Under the pieces are notes generated by a model that saw nothing but the letters and a program-made list of their open reading frames with translations, searched no databases and was not told the origin of the DNA. A stretch of DNA of 64,000 nucleotides. Source: Desulfosporosinus fructosivorans (GTDB lineage: Bacteria; Bacillota; Desulfitobacteriia; Desulfitobacteriales; Desulfitobacteriaceae). Shown here one piece after another: positions 60,626 to 64,000 of the stretch (positions within the stretch are counted from its first letter, which is position 1; the number at the start of each line of letters is the position of its first letter). A program made the position numbers and the translations under genes. The stretch spans positions 620,001 through 684,000 of the forward strand of contig NZ_SPQQ01000001.1 in assembly GCF_004766045.1 (NCBI RefSeq), read 5' to 3'.

Positions 60626-60723
60626 GCACTTCTGCTTCCAGAAAGTAAATAAACGTAAGTTTGTACTTTCTGCCTAGTATGATAAAATACCCACGTGGTC
60701 AAAAAGGTAGCGGGGGGATAGAT

Positions 60724-62313
60724 ATGAAAGAAATGAGAAATCCAATGAAAACTATGGCTACTTGTTTTGAACAAGTGGCTTTATTCTTTCCGAGCGGGAA
60801 TCCCAAGATTCAAGAAAACTTCGAGCGGCGTGCGGCTTATTTAGATACAAGAGTTTATTCTCGAGAGAGTTTGGCGGATGCTTTAAAAGCCTTTCATAAG
60901 AATTTAGGGACAAGTACGGAAACTCAGCAGATGATTGAAGAACTGAGGCTAAAGGAAACGCTTGTTGTTATTACTGGTCAGCAGGCGGGAATCTTGACCG
61001 GCCCGTTGTATACTTTATATAAGGCTATGACAACCATTCGACTCGCCAAAGAGCAACGAGAAAAACTTGGTCGTCCGGTAGTACCGGTTTTCTGGATTGC
61101 AGGTGATGATCATGATTGGTTAGAGATTCGTGAGACTTTTATTTTGAATTCAGAAGGAAAGTTATCCTCTTGTCGTCTCCCTGGCGATGGGGGAGGGCAA
61201 TCTGTCGGAAATCAACAGGTTCCTTCTTGGGAAACGATTGAAGCTCAACTTACTGGGGCATTGCCAGACAGTGAATTCCGATCTACCGTCTTAAAACAAT
61301 GCAAACAGTTCTTAGAGCAAGCGGAGAATTTGACACAGTGGTTTGCTCTAACACTACAGTGGCTTGTCAGTAAGTGGGGACTTGTATTCTTTGATCCTTT
61401 GTTGCCGGAATTCAAGCGCCTCGCTGCCCCGATGTTTGAGCGGATTTTGAAGATGCACACCGATGTTCGAGATGCCTTGGCTAAGCGGACGGAGGAATGG
61501 GTGAAACTGGGGTTTGAAGCCCAAATCCAGCAAACTGGCATTGACGTTAATTTATTTTTGTCCTTACCAGAGCGAAAGTTGATCCAATATATTGATCAAA
61601 CATTCTATTTAAAGGGTCAAGAGGAACCTTGGGATCTGGATGCCCTTAACGAATTATTAGCACAAGCGCCAGAACGATTTTCTCCCAATGTGGTGACGCG
61701 TCCAGTTGTTCAGGAATACCTTTTCCCGACCTTAGCCTATGTCCCAGGGCCTGGAGAATTGAATTACTGGGCACAGTTAGGGAAGGTTTTTGAGACATTC
61801 GGATTTATAATGCCGATTCTTTATCCACGGGTGTCGGTTGTTTTATTAACTGCTTATTGGCAAAAATCCTTAAACAAGGAAGCTTTGACCCTTGATGATG
61901 TTTATGGTGGGTTGGAAAAACATCAAGAACGCTGTGTGAGAGAACGCGATGATCAACATATTGACGAACGCATAGATCGTTTACGCTTGCAAGTTGAAAA
62001 GGCGTACGCAGAGCTTGCCCCTTTAAAGGAGATTCATGTTAATGTAGAGGACTGGTTGATTCGTAATGAAGCGAAGGTTAACTTTCAAGTGGATTACTTA
62101 AAGAAAAAGGTCTGGCAGGCGCAGAGAAAACGATGCCGTGAGGAACTGATTCGTTTGCAAGAACTCCAGGATGGGATTGCTCCAAATCATTCTAGACAGG
62201 AACGTGTTTTGAATCCCTTGAGTTTTGTTGCTCGTTATGGGCTTAGCTTTGTGGACCGGATTGCAGAACTTCCAATGACCGGTGATTTCTCAGAACATCA
62301 AGTACTTTTATAA
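60724..62313 (+). CDS. bshC: Bacillithiol synthase BshC
   Basis: A 529-residue enzyme that adds cysteine in the last step of bacillithiol synthesis. Family signatures: VITGQQAGILTGPLYTLYKAMTTIRLA, VPVFWIAGDDHDWLEIRE and AYVPGPGELNYWAQLG. ATG 60724 sits behind GGGGGGA; an earlier in-frame start at 60661 lacks a site. It implies bacillithiol, and with it a thiol redox buffer, in this anaerobe; bshA and bshB are not here. Confidence 0.93.
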   Translation: MKEMRNPMKTMATCFEQVALFFPSGNPKIQENFERRAAYLDTRVYSRESLADALKAFHKNLGTSTETQQMIEELRLKETLVVITGQQAGILTGPLYTLYKAMTTIRLAKEQREKLGRPVVPVFWIAGDDHDWLEIRETFILNSEGKLSSCRLPGDGGGQSVGNQQVPSWETIEAQLTGALPDSEFRSTVLKQCKQFLEQAENLTQWFALTLQWLVSKWGLVFFDPLLPEFKRLAAPMFERILKMHTDVRDALAKRTEEWVKLGFEAQIQQTGIDVNLFLSLPERKLIQYIDQTFYLKGQEEPWDLDALNELLAQAPERFSPNVVTRPVVQEYLFPTLAYVPGPGELNYWAQLGKVFETFGFIMPILYPRVSVVLLTAYWQKSLNKEALTLDDVYGGLEKHQERCVRERDDQHIDERIDRLRLQVEKAYAELAPLKEIHVNVEDWLIRNEAKVNFQVDYLKKKVWQAQRKRCREELIRLQELQDGIAPNHSRQERVLNPLSFVARYGLSFVDRIAELPMTGDFSEHQVLL

Positions 62314-62354
62314 GAGGTAGGGGCACGAACACAGCGTGCCCCTACCTCTTATAA
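62308..62354 (+). terminator. Hairpin containing the bshC stop codon
   Basis: TTATAAGAGGTAGGGGCACG (62308-62327) pairs over 20 bp with 62335-62354, loop AACACAG. Its left arm contains the bshC TAA. TAGGGGCACG/CGTGCCCCTA is a widely seen intergenic palindrome type. Confidence 0.6.
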
Positions 62355-62388
62355 TTAATTAAGTAATAAAGAAGACGATCCCAAGAGC

Positions 62389-62414
62389 TTTGGACACGAG
62401 ACATCGTGTCCAAA
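62389..62414 (+). repeat. 11-bp inverted repeat
   Basis: TTTGGACACGA (62389-62399) and TCGTGTCCAAA (62404-62414), loop GACA, between the bshC hairpin and the LCP-family gene. A weak TATAAT (62460-62465) follows. Confidence 0.5.
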
Positions 62415-62497
62415 CTATATTATTTCTATGAATTCTCTTTCATAACATTTAATCTTGGGTATAATGGTACAAGAAGTAAAACAATGGAGATGGTGAT

Positions 62498-63538
62498 GTG
62501 AGGCGTAAAATAAGATCGATTCTGGTGATTCTAATGCTTATCTTCCTAATGGGAATATCAGCCGCTGGGTTTCTCTGGTATAACGGGTTTATTGGAGGTG
62601 GGAAGACGCTCGGCGAGGATGATATATTTGATTCGGAAAATGAACTTCGAGATCGAGTGAGTATCTTACTTATAGGGGCAGATCAGCGTCCTGAACAGAT
62701 AAAGTTTAATACAGATTCACTGATTCTTGCCAGTGTGGATCCCAAAACAAAGCAAGTTAGCCTGCTTTCAATTCCACGCGATACGCGTGTTGCCCTTTCT
62801 GGGCATGGTCACCTCAAAATTAATGAGGTCGCAGCCTTAACAGATTTGCCAACACTACAAAAAAACGTTGGACAACTGACGGGCCAACCGCTCGCAGGAT
62901 ATGTTCAAACCAACTTTGCGGGATTTAAGAAGATAATTGACACATTAGGTGGAATTACGGTCGATGTAGAGAAGGATATGTACTATGAGACGGGTGATGA
63001 TGAAGATGGCTATATTAACTTAGATAAAGGTGTTCAGCGCTTAGATGGTTCGCAGGCGCTTCAATATGCTCGTTTTCGTCACGATGCCTTAGGGGATATT
63101 TCACGTACGGCAAGGCAGCAGATCGTTCTGAAAGCGGTTGCCAAGGAGATGTTTCGATTAAGTACTCTGCCAAAGCTTCCATTCCTCATTCCGCAATTGA
63201 TGGAGGCGGTAAACACCAATTTGTCGGGCAAGGATATGTTTGCGTTAGCTAAAGTGGCTGTTGCGTTTGATAGTGCGAATGTAGTTTCTCAGACGTTACC
63301 TGGAGCGTTTCAGGATATAGATGGGGTAAGTTACTGGAAGGTCGATCCGGTTGAAGTCAAGAAAGTAGTGAAGAATTTATTCATGGGGATTACTACCACT
63401 AAAGTGATTGACCAACAAACTGTGGATTTGCTAAAACCTGTCATAGTGACCCCCATTAAGCCGTTGCCTAAAGTTCCTGGTAATAGTCAGGATCCAAACG
63501 GGCAGAATTCTACGGGCCATCAAGTGACCAAACCGTGA
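62498..63538 (+). CDS. LytR-CpsA-Psr (LCP) family cell-wall ligase
   Basis: A 346-residue protein with one N-terminal membrane helix (about 9-31) and an LCP catalytic domain on the outside: RVSILLIGADQR, LLSIPRDTRVAL and QALQYARFRHDALGDISRTARQQIVLK. It attaches teichoic acid-like or other polymers to peptidoglycan. The Pro/Asn/Gln tail is disordered. GTG start with AATGGAGATGGTG. TATAAT lies 33 nt upstream. Confidence 0.9.
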   Translation: MRRKIRSILVILMLIFLMGISAAGFLWYNGFIGGGKTLGEDDIFDSENELRDRVSILLIGADQRPEQIKFNTDSLILASVDPKTKQVSLLSIPRDTRVALSGHGHLKINEVAALTDLPTLQKNVGQLTGQPLAGYVQTNFAGFKKIIDTLGGITVDVEKDMYYETGDDEDGYINLDKGVQRLDGSQALQYARFRHDALGDISRTARQQIVLKAVAKEMFRLSTLPKLPFLIPQLMEAVNTNLSGKDMFALAKVAVAFDSANVVSQTLPGAFQDIDGVSYWKVDPVEVKKVVKNLFMGITTTKVIDQQTVDLLKPVIVTPIKPLPKVPGNSQDPNGQNSTGHQVTKP

Positions 63539-63624
63539 AATAATGGTCAAAAAGGTAGCCATATTTATCAAATAAGTTATCCTTTCTCACGGGTGAGAGA
63601 AAATAGAGCTTTATTGTAATTTTT

Positions 63625-63663
63625 TAGGCCCTTAGCCCTATCCTTAATAGGGCTAAGGGCCTA
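63625..63663 (+). repeat. 17-bp perfect inverted repeat after the LCP gene
   Basis: TAGGCCCTTAGCCCTAT (63625-63641) and its complement 63647-63663 around CCTTA. A T-run lies before, not after, so it fits a terminator poorly on the plus strand. Confidence 0.55.
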
Positions 63664-63730
63664 TGGGGATAGTGCTAAATTATAGTAAAATATAACTATA
63701 TGAAAATTCGGATAAAGTGGGGCGATTAAC

Positions 63731-64000
63731 GTGCCAGAAGAAATAGTTCGGGGACATTCCCTGGAAGAAATCCGAGAAGAATGGGCGCTTAAGCTCAATT
63801 TTTCACCAGAAGACATTACCCTAGAAGTGATAGATAAGCCTGGATTTTTTTCCCGGCAGTGGAAAGTTCGCCTTATTTGGGCGGATCAAATACTTCAGGC
63901 CCCTCTTTTGACTTCTAGTCAAGCCATCTGGGACGGAACCAAGTACATCATTACCCCTGGTGAAGGTTGCAAACTATTGCTTCCTTTCATGAAGGCTGGA
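63731..64000 (+). CDS. FapA/DUF342-like protein, 5' part
   Basis: Ninety residues, cut by the window edge. It opens with a Jag-N-like module (GHSLEEIREEWALKLNFSPEDITLEVIDKPGFF) followed by SQAIWDGTKYIITPGEG, a pattern typical of FapA/DUF342 proteins, which act at the membrane or in flagellar and polymer assembly. GTG start with GTGGGGCG as a weak site. The full length is unknown. Confidence 0.6.
   Translation, partial: MPEEIVRGHSLEEIREEWALKLNFSPEDITLEVIDKPGFFSRQWKVRLIWADQILQAPLLTSSQAIWDGTKYIITPGEGCKLLLPFMKAG

Noticed and set aside
1..64000. CRISPR array, insertion sequence, tRNA or rRNA gene
   Set aside because: No regularly spaced repeats, transposase motifs or cloverleaf/rRNA sequences were recognised on either strand.

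Overview
The window is a 64 kb stretch of a monoderm, endospore-lineage Firmicute, most like the Clostridia/Peptococcaceae group around Desulfosporosinus or Desulfitobacterium. This assignment is inferred from gene content and order, not from a database comparison. Pointers are: purine-rich Shine-Dalgarno sites everywhere, a Bacillus/Clostridium-style flagellar gene order (flgM-flgN-flgK-flgL-yviE-fliW-csrA-hag), FliY instead of FliN, no P- or L-ring genes, MecA, BshC, and selenocysteine use (selA plus a selenocysteine-containing selD). No rRNA, tRNA, CRISPR array, transposase or phage gene was seen.

Layout. 1-1,230: edge of a minus-strand gene, a small multidrug-resistance-like membrane protein, a 62-residue orphan and a structured RNA/terminator. 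1,234-5,385: minus-strand cheR, yaaR, motB and motA, interrupted by a Tat-exported M28 peptidase on the plus strand. 5,546-10,106: flgM, flgN, flgK, flgL, yviE, fliW and csrA. 10,244-20,886: flagellin and filament biogenesis (hag, two large glycosyltransferases, a truncated flagellin-peptidase, flaG, fliD, fliS, fliT, flaG2). 21,170-51,637: a 30 kb fla/che run on one strand (cheA, cheW, cheB, flgC, fliE-fliJ, flbD, fliL, fliM, fliY, cheY, fliO-R, flhB, flhA, flhF, flhG, a PilZ protein, cheC, cheD, sigma-28, fliK, flgD, flgE, flgG, flgB, flgF, a second cheW and a lytic transglycosylase). 51,706-64,000: a tandem-repeat exported protein, a mini rubredoxin, a GGDEF protein, a DUF362 ferredoxin, mecA, a zinc-finger protein, selA, selD, bshC, an LCP-family gene and the start of a FapA-like gene.

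How the genes work together. The core of the window builds, powers, steers and regulates one flagellum. Five sites fit one sigma-28 pattern, TAAN - 16 nt - (G/A/T)NCGATA(T/C). They lie before motA, hag, flaG, fliK and, unexpectedly, the tandem-repeat exported protein outside the classical cluster. The hag leader carries a CsrA-type hairpin with GGA in its loop plus a second GGA in the Shine-Dalgarno, matching the neighbouring fliW-csrA flagellin-homeostasis switch. A PilZ receptor inside the cluster and a GGDEF cyclase outside it suggest c-di-GMP control.

Most unusual items: a flagellinolysin-like gene cut off just after its HExxH motif; two TPR-glycosyltransferases that share a helical module at their adjoining ends; a sigma-28 promoter directly behind the sigma-28 gene and in front of fliK; a recurrent CGAACCACGAA motif just upstream of four ribosome-binding sites of the fla/che run; flgB displaced 24 kb from flgC; and an untranslated two-hairpin RNA near position 1,051.
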